In this document: positions 26,484-35,700 of the stretch, one piece after another | How positions within the stretch are numbered: position 1 is the first letter of the stretch | Layout: every line of letters starts with the position of its first letter | NCBI RefSeq assembly: GCF_024756255.1 | Contig: NZ_JANUHB010000006.1 | Span: forward strand, 62,001-126,000 | From: Massilia agilis | GTDB lineage: Bacteria; Pseudomonadota; Gammaproteobacteria; Burkholderiales; Burkholderiaceae_D | Direction: 5' to 3' | DNA length: 64,000 nt | Notes under the pieces: generated by a model | Seen by the model: the letters and a program-made list of their open reading frames with translations, nothing else | Told to the model about the DNA's origin: nothing | Database searches by the model: none | Position numbers and translations under genes: made by a program

Positions 26484-29400
26484 ATGCACACTGTTGATTT
26501 CCAACGCGACGGCACCAGCGAAGCAGCTCCTTCGGCGCGCGCCCCCGCGCGCACGACGGCCCTGCCCGCCCCGGTGACGAGCTGGCTGCAACGGGTCGAG
26601 GCGGCGGCGCACCCGCGCCCCCGGCTGACCGCCGAAGCGACGGACCCGAAGGCTGTCCAATTTAAATTCGTATACGTGATGGCCCCGACGTCCGGCGGCC
26701 GCCACGTTGCCATCTGCCTGTGCAAGGCCAAGCTGCGCCCGAATGGCGAGGTGGCCTCGGCCGCCCCGGTCAGCGAAGTGTTCTCGCTGCTGTCGGCGCC
26801 GCCCGCCTACCTGGAGGGCGACGACGTTGACCTGGTGCGCTTTTTCATCGCCATGCGCAGCGGCGCGTCGCAGGGCACCAGCGCCACCGAACCCAAGGGC
26901 AAGGTCGGTGCGATCCTGCTGCAGATGCTGCTTGAACAAGAGAAACTACTCTGGGCCAACTCGTGGCAGGACATGGCCAACGGCCTGGTGTACCCGCTGC
27001 AGGCCGGCCCGGTGCGTCGCGCCAACCTGGCCTGGCGCGACGAAGGCCGCGCCGCCAAGCTCGGCTGGTCGGTGGAGCCGGCCAAGGGCGTGAACCACCC
27101 GGGCGCCGACCAGATCGACTACATGCTGCCGACCGACCCGCCGTGGTATGTGGACAACCTGTCCTGCGGCCCGCTCGAGCTCAACCGCGGCGGGGTGGAC
27201 ATCTCGCTGGCCGAGCTGCAGGCGCTGGTCGCGCAGGCGCCTGTGCTCACCGGCAACGACAAGAAGCGCGTCTCGCAGCTGCTGCTGGCGCACGGCCTGC
27301 AGCAGCTGATGCCGCTGCCGCAGCCGCTGTCGCAGCGCGTGCGCAACGACGTCAAGCCGGTGCCGCACCTCTTGCTCGATTCGGTGCAACTGCCTGACGT
27401 TAACGGCCAGCGCTGGCACGACTACGCCGTGCTGTCCTACGACTACGACGGCCAGCAAATCTCGTTCGACCCGGCCCAGCGCGTGGTGCGCCAGGTGGGC
27501 GACATCACCGAAGTCATCGACCGCGACGATGCCGCCGAGGCCGACGCGCTGGCGCTGCTGCACAAGCTGGGCTTCCGCAAGCCGGCCACCGCACCGCTCA
27601 GCGGCGTGGTGGGCGCGCTGCAGCTGGACAGCCAGGCGCACTGGCTGCGCTTTGCCGAAAGCGACCTGGACGGCCTGATCGACGCCGGCTGGCACTTGCA
27701 GAAGTCCGCCAAGTACCGCTACGACGTGGTGCCGGTGGACGACTGGTACGCCCGCATCGATGAGCCCGAGGAAGCGGGCAAGGCCTGGTTCGAGCTGGAA
27801 CTGGGCATCTCGGTCAACGGCAAGCCGGTGCCGCTGCTGCCGGTGCTGGTGCAGCTGATCCGCAGCGCGCCGACCGACTTCAACCCCGAGGTGCTGGCCG
27901 CCCACGCCGAGGACGACCAGATGCTGGCCACCCTGCCGGACGGCGTGCGCGTGGCGCTGCCGTGGGGCCGCGTCAAGCCCATCCTGGCGACGCTGGGCGA
28001 GCTGTATTTCAACGAAAAGCTCAAGGACAAGGTCCGCCTGTCCACGCTGGACGCGGCGCGGCTGGACGACTTGGCGCGCGGCGTTGCGCTGCGCTGGTCC
28101 GGTGGCGAGCAACTGCGCGAGACCGGCCGCAAGCTGGCCAGCTTCGGCTCCGTCAAGAAAGTGGCGGCCCCAGCCGGCCTGCGCGCCACCCTGCGCGACT
28201 ACCAGCTGGACGGCTTGTCGTGGATGCAGTTCCTGCGCGAATACGACCTGGGCGGCATCCTCGCCGACGACATGGGCCTGGGCAAGACGGTGCAGACGCT
28301 GGCCCACATCCTGGCAGAAAAGGAAGCCGGCCGCCTGACCAGCCCGGCGCTGGTGATCGCGCCGACCAGCCTGATGACCAACTGGGTCGAGGAAGCCAGC
28401 CGCTTTGCGCCCGACCTCAAGGTGCTGCTGCTGCAGGGCAAGGAGCGCATGGAGCTGTTCGACCAGATCGACCAGGCCGACCTGGTGCTGACCACCTACG
28501 CACTGTTGCCGCGCGACGAGGAAAAGCTGCGCGAGCACCACTACCACCTGGTGATCCTGGACGAATCGCACTACATCAAGAACACGCGCTCCAAGGCGGC
28601 GCAGACGGCCGGCATGCTCAACGCCCGCCACCGCCTGTGCCTGACCGGCACGCCGCTGGAAAACCACCTGGGCGAACTGTGGTCGCAGTTCCATTTCCTG
28701 CTGCCGGGCCTGCTCGGTGACGAAAAGACCTTCAACGCCCAGTTCCGCCACCCGATCGAGCGCCAGGACGACCCGGTGCGCCGCGGTTTGCTCAATCGCC
28801 GCATCCGTCCGTTCCTGTTGCGCCGGACCAAGGACAACGTGGCCAAGGAGCTGCCCGAGAAGACCGAGATGGTGCGCAAGGTCGAGCTCACCGGCGCCCA
28901 GCGCGACCTGTACGAAACGGTGCGCCTGGCCATGGACAAGAAAGTGCGCGAGGAAATCGACCGCAAGGGCGTGGCGCGCAGCCAGATCGTCATCCTGGAA
29001 GCGCTGCTCAAGTTGCGCCAGGTCTGCTGCGACCCGCGCCTGGTCAAGGCATTGCCGTCCAAAAAGCAGCCGGTCTCGGCCAAGCTGGCCGACCTGATGC
29101 AAATGGTGGACGACCTGCTCGAGGAAGGCCGCAAGATCCTCGTGTTCTCGCAGTTCACCAGCATGCTGGGGCTGATCGAGGAGGAGCTGGACGCGCGCAA
29201 CATTCCCTACGCCATCCTCACCGGCGAGACACGCGACCGCTCGGCCCAGGTCGCTGCGTTCCAGCAGGGCGCGGTGCCGATCTTCCTGATCAGCCTGAAG
29301 GCGGGCGGGGTGGGCCTGAACCTGACCGCGGCCGACACCGTGATCCACTACGACCCGTGGTGGAACCCGGCGGCCGAGAACCAGGCCACCGACCGCGCCT

Positions 29401-29600
29401 GGCGCATCGGCCAGGACAAGCCGGTGTTCGTCTACAAGCTGATCGCCAAGGGCACGCTGGAAGAAAAGATCCAGCAGCTGCAACAGAAGAAGTCCGAGCT
29501 GGCCCAATCGATCCTGGCCGAAGGCGAATCGCAGAAGATGGCGCTCACGCAGGAAGACCTGCAGGCGATCTTCGCGCCGCTCGAGGACGCCTCGTCGTAA
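26484..29600 (+). CDS. SNF2-family DEAD/DEAH-box helicase
   Basis: A 1038-residue Swi2/Snf2 ATPase. The ATG follows AAGGGA. The N-terminal ~550 residues are a family-specific region without a clear SWIM zinc finger. Then come helicase lobe 1 with YQLDGLSWMQFL, Walker A DDMGLGKTVQ (about 593-602), Walker B DESHYIKN (about 692) and LTGTPLENHLGELW, and lobe 2 with ILVFSQFTSML, LISLKAGGVGLNLTAAD and the arginine fingers in ATDRAWRIGQ. These proteins translocate on duplex DNA and remodel protein-DNA or polymerase complexes; the bacterial role is mostly untested. An 11-bp hairpin follows the stop, then a kinase/regulator pair on the same strand. Confidence 0.94.
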   Translation: MHTVDFQRDGTSEAAPSARAPARTTALPAPVTSWLQRVEAAAHPRPRLTAEATDPKAVQFKFVYVMAPTSGGRHVAICLCKAKLRPNGEVASAAPVSEVFSLLSAPPAYLEGDDVDLVRFFIAMRSGASQGTSATEPKGKVGAILLQMLLEQEKLLWANSWQDMANGLVYPLQAGPVRRANLAWRDEGRAAKLGWSVEPAKGVNHPGADQIDYMLPTDPPWYVDNLSCGPLELNRGGVDISLAELQALVAQAPVLTGNDKKRVSQLLLAHGLQQLMPLPQPLSQRVRNDVKPVPHLLLDSVQLPDVNGQRWHDYAVLSYDYDGQQISFDPAQRVVRQVGDITEVIDRDDAAEADALALLHKLGFRKPATAPLSGVVGALQLDSQAHWLRFAESDLDGLIDAGWHLQKSAKYRYDVVPVDDWYARIDEPEEAGKAWFELELGISVNGKPVPLLPVLVQLIRSAPTDFNPEVLAAHAEDDQMLATLPDGVRVALPWGRVKPILATLGELYFNEKLKDKVRLSTLDAARLDDLARGVALRWSGGEQLRETGRKLASFGSVKKVAAPAGLRATLRDYQLDGLSWMQFLREYDLGGILADDMGLGKTVQTLAHILAEKEAGRLTSPALVIAPTSLMTNWVEEASRFAPDLKVLLLQGKERMELFDQIDQADLVLTTYALLPRDEEKLREHHYHLVILDESHYIKNTRSKAAQTAGMLNARHRLCLTGTPLENHLGELWSQFHFLLPGLLGDEKTFNAQFRHPIERQDDPVRRGLLNRRIRPFLLRRTKDNVAKELPEKTEMVRKVELTGAQRDLYETVRLAMDKKVREEIDRKGVARSQIVILEALLKLRQVCCDPRLVKALPSKKQPVSAKLADLMQMVDDLLEEGRKILVFSQFTSMLGLIEEELDARNIPYAILTGETRDRSAQVAAFQQGAVPIFLISLKAGGVGLNLTAADTVIHYDPWWNPAAENQATDRAWRIGQDKPVFVYKLIAKGTLEEKIQQLQQKKSELAQSILAEGESQKMALTQEDLQAIFAPLEDASS

Positions 29601-29605
29601 AGCGC

Positions 29606-29632
29606 GGCAACGGTGCGGCCTGCACCGTTGCC
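29606..29632. terminator. Perfect 11-bp hairpin after the SNF2 gene
   Basis: GGCAACGGTGC (29606-29616), loop GGCCT, and GCACCGTTGCC (29622-29632) form a perfect stem starting 6 bases after the stop codon. No T tract follows, so it is a candidate 3'-end stabiliser or factor-assisted terminator rather than a textbook intrinsic terminator. Confidence 0.6.
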
Positions 29633-29728
29633 CGCTCCTGTTGCCGCACCGCTGCGCTTGTCTATACACAGGCGCAGCCTGGACGATATACTGACTGGCG
29701 CTAGTGTCACTTTTGAAAAGGCCAGTCC

Positions 29729-30883
29729 ATGGATCGCAGCGCGTGCAGCAACGGTTCAGGCCCCGCGGCGCTGAAGACGCCGGGCGCGGCCGATGCTTTC
29801 CGCGCCATTGCCGAGATTGCCGGCGACATCGCCTTCATCGTCAATTGCCCGTCGGGTGATCTGCGCTACATCAGTCCTTCGGTCGAACAACTGCTCGGCC
29901 ATTCCCCAGCCGCCCTCAAGCAACAGCTCGCTTGCCCCACCCAGGATGGCCCGCTGCGCGCGCTGTGTGCCGGATTGCCGCAGCGGCTGGCGCGCTACGC
30001 CGCCGGCGACACCTCGCGCCTGCGCCTGGTGCGCGAATGGGAGGTGCCAGCGGCCTCAGGGCAGGCGGTGCCCGTCGAAGTCATCTCTACACTGATCCTT
30101 GATGCCGACGGCGCGCCGCTGGCACTGGCCGGCATGATCCGCGACCAGTCGCCCAGGCGCGCGCTTGCGGCGGAGCAAAAGCGCTTCGCCAGCATGCTCA
30201 ACCACGAGTTCCGCACCCCGCTCTCGACCATCGACGGCGCCATCCAGCGACTGGAAGCCACCAGCGGCAACGCCGACGAGGCCACGCGCCAGCGCTATCG
30301 CAAGATCGGCGCCGCGGTGGACCGGCTGATCGGCATGCTGGATGAATACCTGTCGCCCGACCGGATGGCCGCGCTCGGTCGCAGCAAGCCCCCGGCCGGG
30401 ATCGCGCCGCGCCAGTTGCTCGATGAGGCGGCCCAGCTGCTGCGCTCTGCCGGGCGGCCGGTGCGCATCCAGGCCGACGCCTTGCCGGCCACACTGCGCG
30501 GCGACCCGCAGGGATTGCGGCTGGCCGTCAAGGTATTGGTGGACAACGCGCTCGCGTTTTCGCCGGCCGGCAGCGAGGTCGCCTTGTTCGGGCAGGCCGT
30601 CGCCAACGGCACCGAGCTGGCGGTCGCGGACCAGGGCGCGGGCGTTCCCGCGGGCGATGCAGCACGCATATTTGACAAGGGTTTTCGCGGCAGTAATGCA
30701 GCTGGCATACCGGGCAACGGACTCGGTCTTTACATGGCGCGTTCGGTGCTGGAGGTGCATGGAGGCACGATCGAGCTCGTCGAAAGCCCGTTTGGTGGCG
30801 CAATGTTCAAAATCTGGTTGCCAACACCGGTTGAACGCGGGAAAGTTGTTGATTCGCAGGAGCCCAACCGTGATAATCGTTAA
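29729..30883 (+). CDS. Soluble PAS-domain sensor histidine kinase
   Basis: A 384-residue kinase with no signal peptide or membrane helix, so the input is cytoplasmic. Residues about 22-140 form a PAS domain (AFIVNCPSGDLRYISPSVEQLLGHSP). The HisKA H-box is MLNHEFRTPLSTIDGA with the phospho-acceptor H159. The catalytic ATPase domain shows VLVDNALAFSPAG (N box), VADQGAGVP (G1), RIFDKGFRGS (F) and GNGLGLYMAR (G2). It is 64 bases upstream of the response regulator gene, so the two form a two-component system. It follows the SNF2 helicase gene by 128 bp with a hairpin between. The signal is unknown; a flavin- or heme-binding PAS cannot be told by eye. Confidence 0.93.
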   Translation: MDRSACSNGSGPAALKTPGAADAFRAIAEIAGDIAFIVNCPSGDLRYISPSVEQLLGHSPAALKQQLACPTQDGPLRALCAGLPQRLARYAAGDTSRLRLVREWEVPAASGQAVPVEVISTLILDADGAPLALAGMIRDQSPRRALAAEQKRFASMLNHEFRTPLSTIDGAIQRLEATSGNADEATRQRYRKIGAAVDRLIGMLDEYLSPDRMAALGRSKPPAGIAPRQLLDEAAQLLRSAGRPVRIQADALPATLRGDPQGLRLAVKVLVDNALAFSPAGSEVALFGQAVANGTELAVADQGAGVPAGDAARIFDKGFRGSNAAGIPGNGLGLYMARSVLEVHGGTIELVESPFGGAMFKIWLPTPVERGKVVDSQEPNRDNR

Positions 30884-30947
30884 ACCCAGGCCGGGGTGGA
30901 CGCCCCAATTGGCGCCCATACCACAATGACAACAATGGCCAATCTCC

Positions 30948-31628
30948 ATGACGCAAATCCTGATTGTTGAAGACAACGGCGATTACGCCGGCGACATGGC
31001 CGAGTTCCTGAGGGAGCTCGACCACGAAGTGAACGTCGCGACCACTGCGAGCGAAATGTGGGCCGCGCTGACCCGCACGCCGACCGCGGTCGTGGTACTC
31101 GACCTCGGCCTGCCTGACGAGGACGGCTTCAATGTGATCCCGCGCATGCGCCAGCTCTACCCGGAAATCGGCCTGCTGGTCCTGACCGGGCGGGTTGCCT
31201 TCGATAACCGCATCCTCGGCCTGCGGCTGGGTGCCGACCACTACCTGACCAAGCCGATCAAATTCCCCGAACTGGCCGCCCACATCGAGGCGCTGGACCG
31301 CCGCGTGCGCCCGCAGGAGCCGGCGCCGGCGCCCAGCAAATGGGTGCTGCGCGTGAGTGCCCGCCAGCTCGAGCTGATGGGCAGGGTGATCGACCTGACC
31401 GAGAAAGAATGCAATTTCCTGCACCTGCTGACCATTAACACCCGGCCGGTCCCGCGCCAGGTCATCGTGGCCGGCATGGGCGGGGACGACCCCGAGGCCA
31501 GCCGCCGCGTCGACATGCTGGTCTACCGCCTGCGCAAGAAGGCCCGCAGCGGCCTGGGCCAGGACCTGCCGCTGCGCAGCGCCTATGGCGAGGGCTACAG
31601 CCTCTCGGCCGGCTTTACCTTGTCCTGA
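30948..31628 (+). CDS. OmpR-type response regulator
   Basis: A 226-residue two-component response regulator. The receiver domain has the acidic pocket E8/D9, the phospho-acceptor D52 in VVVLDLGLPDEDGF, and K102 in YLTKPIKFPEL. After a Pro/Ala linker (QEPAPAPS) the winged-helix output domain runs from about 128 to the end (LTEKECNFLHLLTI, VDMLVYRLRKKA, LRSAYGEGYSLS). It pairs with the soluble kinase just upstream. Targets are unknown. The next gene downstream is a transposase island, so no operon partner follows. Confidence 0.93.
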   Translation: MTQILIVEDNGDYAGDMAEFLRELDHEVNVATTASEMWAALTRTPTAVVVLDLGLPDEDGFNVIPRMRQLYPEIGLLVLTGRVAFDNRILGLRLGADHYLTKPIKFPELAAHIEALDRRVRPQEPAPAPSKWVLRVSARQLELMGRVIDLTEKECNFLHLLTINTRPVPRQVIVAGMGGDDPEASRRVDMLVYRLRKKARSGLGQDLPLRSAYGEGYSLSAGFTLS

Positions 31629-31783
31629 CCCGCAATCGGGGACAGGGTGCTGGCGCATCCGTGCCGTCTCCGGTGATTATTGGGGACACAGTCGCCTGAA
31701 AATATTGAACGGCTGGACGGAAATGGGGACAGGGTGGCCATTGTGGGGTACAATGCCCTGCAATCCGATCCTGCACCGACGCC

Positions 31784-32485
31784 ATGGCCCGCCAGTCCCG
31801 CCTCATCCTGCCCAACCAGCCGCACCACGTCATCCACCGCGGCAACGACAACCAGCTCATCTTCCGTGAGCCTGAAGACTACGAGCGCCTCGTTGGCTGG
31901 CTCAAGGAATCGGCCCGGTTCTACAACGTGGCCGTGCACGCCTATGTGCTGATGCCCAATCACTTCCACCTGCTGGCCACGCCGAGCGACGGCACGGGCC
32001 TGGCGCTGATGATGCAAAAGATCGGCCGCCTGTACGTGCCCTGGTTTAATCAAAAATACAACAGGAGCGGCAGCCTGTTCCAGGGGAGGTTCCGCACCTC
32101 GCTGGTCGAAGCCGACAAGTATTTCCTCGCCTGCTGCCGCTACATCGAACTCAATCCCGTGCGCGCCCAGCTGGCAGCCGACCCGGCCGAATACCCCTGG
32201 TCGAGCTATCGCCACCACGCGGGGCTGCGGCCGGACCCGGTAGTGAGCGATCACTCGCTCTACTGGTCGCTGGGCAATACCCCGTTCCAGCGCGAGGCTG
32301 CCTACATCGAACTGGTGCAGCAAGGGCTCCCGGAGCAGGAGCTCAGGCAGATCGACGAGGCGGTGCGCAAGGGCTGGCCGCTGGCCACCGACACCTTCAA
32401 GGCCGAGCTGGAGCGCAAGACCAGCCGACGCATCCTGCCGGCCAAGCGCGGCCGGCCCTTCAAACAGGCGCCGCCGGCGGCTTGA
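31784..32485 (+). CDS. REP-associated tyrosine transposase (RAYT, Y1/HUH type)
   Basis: A 233-residue single-strand DNA transposase of the IS200/IS605-like Y1 group. The HUH metal site is NHFHLL (H60, H62) in VLMPNHFHLLATP. The nucleophile is Y120 in CCRYIELNPVRA, the hallmark of RAYTs. HHVIHRGNDNQLIF and SLFQGRFRTSLVEAD are also family-typical. The basic C-terminal tail (KTSRRILPAKRGRPFK) is likely DNA-binding. RAYTs usually occur as single genes next to REP sequences, which they are thought to recognise and spread; here a GTAG-type REP begins 6 bp after the stop. The gene is intact. Confidence 0.92.
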   Translation: MARQSRLILPNQPHHVIHRGNDNQLIFREPEDYERLVGWLKESARFYNVAVHAYVLMPNHFHLLATPSDGTGLALMMQKIGRLYVPWFNQKYNRSGSLFQGRFRTSLVEADKYFLACCRYIELNPVRAQLAADPAEYPWSSYRHHAGLRPDPVVSDHSLYWSLGNTPFQREAAYIELVQQGLPEQELRQIDEAVRKGWPLATDTFKAELERKTSRRILPAKRGRPFKQAPPAA

Positions 32486-32490
32486 GTGGC

Positions 32491-32566
32491 GTAGGGTGGC
32501 CCTGGCCTGCGTCGCATCCAATCTTCCGTAAGTTGAACGCGTGGGCAGGAGACCTGCCCACCCTAC
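32491..32566. repeat. GTAG-type REP element, copy 2, beside the RAYT gene
   Basis: The left end is a partial unit (GTAGGGTGG) and the right end, read on the minus strand, is a full unit: GTAGG, hairpin GTGGGCAGG / TCT / CCTGCCCAC (32561-32541), then GCGTTCAAC. Relative to copies 1 and 3 the stem has a G-to-A change matched by C-to-T on the other arm, so pairing is kept. Confidence 0.85.
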
Positions 32567-32683
32567 ATCGCGTCCGCAGGCTGGGCGGGTCCAACAATAA
32601 TTCGCGCTGCTTCACCATGTCCCCAATTATCCAGTGAGTGGAAAAGTACTCCAATAATTCGACTCCGACCCTAATTATTCTCG

Positions 32684-32712
32684 TTGAACTTTCTGTTGCG
32701 TTGCACTATTCT
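32684..32712 (+). promoter_or_regulatory. Sigma-70-type promoter candidate for gltB
   Basis: TTGAAC (32684-32689) and TATTCT (32707-32712) are separated by exactly 17 bases, ending 38 bases before the gltB start. Confidence 0.55.
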
Positions 32713-32750
32713 CGGCCTTCAACCCCCAAAAAAGCTGTTGGAGAAGCCTC

Positions 32751-35700
32751 ATGATTGCCCAAGGTTTGTACGATCCAGTCAATGAACACGACGCGTGTGG
32801 CGTCGGTTTCGTCGCCCATATCAAGGGCAACAAGAGCCATTCGATCATCGAGCAAGGCCTGATGATCCTGAAGAACCTCGACCACCGGGGCGCCGTCGGC
32901 GCAGACCCGCTGATGGGCGACGGTGCCGGCATCCTGATCCAGATCCCGGACCAGTACTTCCGCGACGAGATGGCCAAGCAGGGCATCGAACTGCCCCCGC
33001 CGGGCGAATATGGCGTGGGCATGGTGTTCCTGCCGAAGGAACACGCCTCGCGCATCGCCTGTGAGCAGGAAATCGAGCGCGCCGTGCGCATCGAAGGCCA
33101 GGTGGTGCTCGGCTGGCGCGACGTACCGGTCGACGAGACCATGCCGATGTCGCCGACCGTCAAGGCCAAGGAGCCGGTGATCCGCCAGATCTTCATCGGC
33201 CGCGGCCCGGACATCATGGTCACCGACGCGCTCGAGCGCAAACTGTACGTGATCCGCAAATCGTCCGGCCACGCGATCCAGGCGCTCAAGCTCATCCACG
33301 GCAAGGAATTCTTCGTGCCGTCGATGTCGGCGCGCACCATCGTGTACAAGGGCCTGCTGCTGGCCGACCAAGTGGGCGTGTACTTCAAGGACCTGCAGGA
33401 CTCGCGCTGCATCTCGGCCCTGGCCCTGGTGCACCAACGCTTCTCCACCAACACCTTCCCGGAGTGGCCGCTGGCCCACCCGTACCGCCTGATCGCGCAC
33501 AACGGCGAGATCAACACCGTCAAGGGCAACTTCAACTGGACCCGCGCCCGCGAAGGCATGCTCAAGTCGGCCGTGCTGGGCGACGACCTGCCCAAGCTGT
33601 TCCCGCTGATTTACGAAGGCCAGTCCGACACCGCCTGCTTCGACAACGCGCTCGAACTGCTGGTCATGTCCGGCTACCCGATTGCCCAAGCGATGATGAT
33701 GATGATCCCGGAAGCCTGGGAAAACCACTCGCTGATGGACGACAACCGCCGCGCCTTCTACGAATACCACGCCGCGATGATGGAACCGTGGGACGGCCCG
33801 GCCGCCATGGCCTTCACCGATGGCCGCCACATCGGCGGCACCCTCGACCGCAACGGCCTGCGCCCGGCGCGCTACGTTGTCACCGAGGACGACCTCGTCG
33901 TGATGGCGTCCGAGTCCGGCGTGCTGCCGATTCCCGAATCGAAGATCGTCAAGAAATGGCGCCTGCAGCCGGGCAAGATGTTCCTGATCGACCTGGAAGC
34001 CGGCCGCATCATCGACGACAAGGAGCTCAAGGACACCTACGCCAACGCCAAGCCGTACAAGGCATGGATCAAGTCGGTGCGCATCAAGCTGGGCGACATC
34101 AAGCTGGCAGGCAGCCACGCCGCCGCCCAGGCCCAGGGCGAGAAGGCCGCCGCATCGCTGCTCGACCGCCAGCAGGCCTTCGGCTACACCCAGGAAGACC
34201 TGAAGTTCCTGATGGCGCCGATGGCCCTGCTGGCAGAGGAAGCCACGGGCTCGATGGGCAACGACTCGCCGCTGGCGGTCATGTCCAACAAGCTCAAGCC
34301 CCTGTACAACTACTTCAAGCAGCTGTTCGCGCAGGTGACCAACCCGCCGATCGACCCGATCCGCGAAGCGATGGTGATGTCGCTGGTGTCCTTCATCGGC
34401 CCCAAGCCCAACCTGCTGGACACCAACAACGTCAACCCGCCGATGCGCCTGGAAGTGTCGCAGCCGATCCTTGGCTTCGAGGACATGGCGCGCCTGCGTA
34501 ACATCAGCTCGCACACCGGCGGCAAGTTCAAGTCCTACGAACTGAACATCTGCTACCCGGTTTCGTGGGGCAAGGAAGGCATCGAAGCCTCGCTCGCCTC
34601 GCTGTGCGCCGAGGCCGTGGACGCGGTCAAGTCGGGCCACAACATCCTGATCGTCTCGGACCGCAAGGTCGATGCCGGCCAGGTCGCGATTCCCGCCCTG
34701 CTGGCCACCTCGACCATCCACCAGCACCTGGTGGCGCGCGGTGTGCGCGCCTCGACCGGCCTGGTCGTCGAAACCGGCTCGGCACGCGAGACCCACCACT
34801 TCGCCCTGCTGGCCGGCTACGGCGCCGAAGCCGTGCACCCTTACCTCGCGCTCGAGACGCTGGCCGAACTGGCTGCCCACCTGCCGCACGAGATGTCGGC
34901 CGAGAAGGCGATCGCCAACTACACCAAGGCCATCGGCAAGGGCCTGATGAAGGTGATGTCCAAGATGGGCATCTCGACCTACATGTCGTACTGCGGCGCG
35001 CAGATCTTCGAAGCCGTGGGCCTGAACAAGGAACTGGTGAACAAGTACTTCCGCGGCACCGCCTCGGGCGTGGAAGGCATCGGCCTGTTCGACGTGGCCG
35101 AGGAAGCGCTGCGCCTGCACGGCCTGGCCTTCGGCAAGGACCCGCTGCTGGCCAATGCGCTGGACGTGGGCGGCGAATACGCCTACCGCGTGCGCGGCGA
35201 AGACCACGTCTGGACGCCGGATGCGATCGCCAAGCTGCAGCACTCCACGCGCGCCAACAACTTCAACACCTACAAGGAATACGCCCAGATCATCAACGAC
35301 CAGAGCCGCCGCCACCTGACCCTGCGCGGCCTGTTCGAATTCAAGATCGATCCGGCCAAGGCGATTCCGCTGGACGAAGTGGAACCGGCCAAGGAGATCG
35401 TCAAGCGCTTCGCCACCGGCGCCATGTCGCTCGGCTCGATTTCCACCGAGGCGCACGCCACGCTGGCCGTCGCGATGAACCGCATCGGCGGCAAGAGCAA
35501 CACCGGCGAAGGCGGCGAGGACCCGCTGCGCTACGTGAACGAGTTCAAGGGCATCAAGATCAGCAAGGGCGAGACCCTCGCCTCGGTGCTCGGCAAGGAC
35601 CGCGTGGTCGCCGACATCCCGCTGCTGGAAGGCGATTCGCTGCGCTCGAAGATCAAGCAGGTCGCATCGGGCCGCTTCGGCGTGACCGCCGAGTACCTGA

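Larger units (their letters stand above)
31638..32679 (+). mobile_element. RAYT transposase island with GGGGACA-bearing ends
   Basis: A ~1-kb non-core insert between the two-component genes and gltB. Left of the transposase the motif GGGGACA occurs three times (31638, 31682, 31725). On the right TGTCCCCAATTAT ends at 32630 and is nearly the inverse (12 of 13) of ATTATTGGGGACA at 31677-31689. The far right has a perfect AATAATT/AATTATT dyad (32653-32659 and 32673-32679). A GTAG-type REP element lies inside the right part. The exact boundaries are my estimate. Confidence 0.65.
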
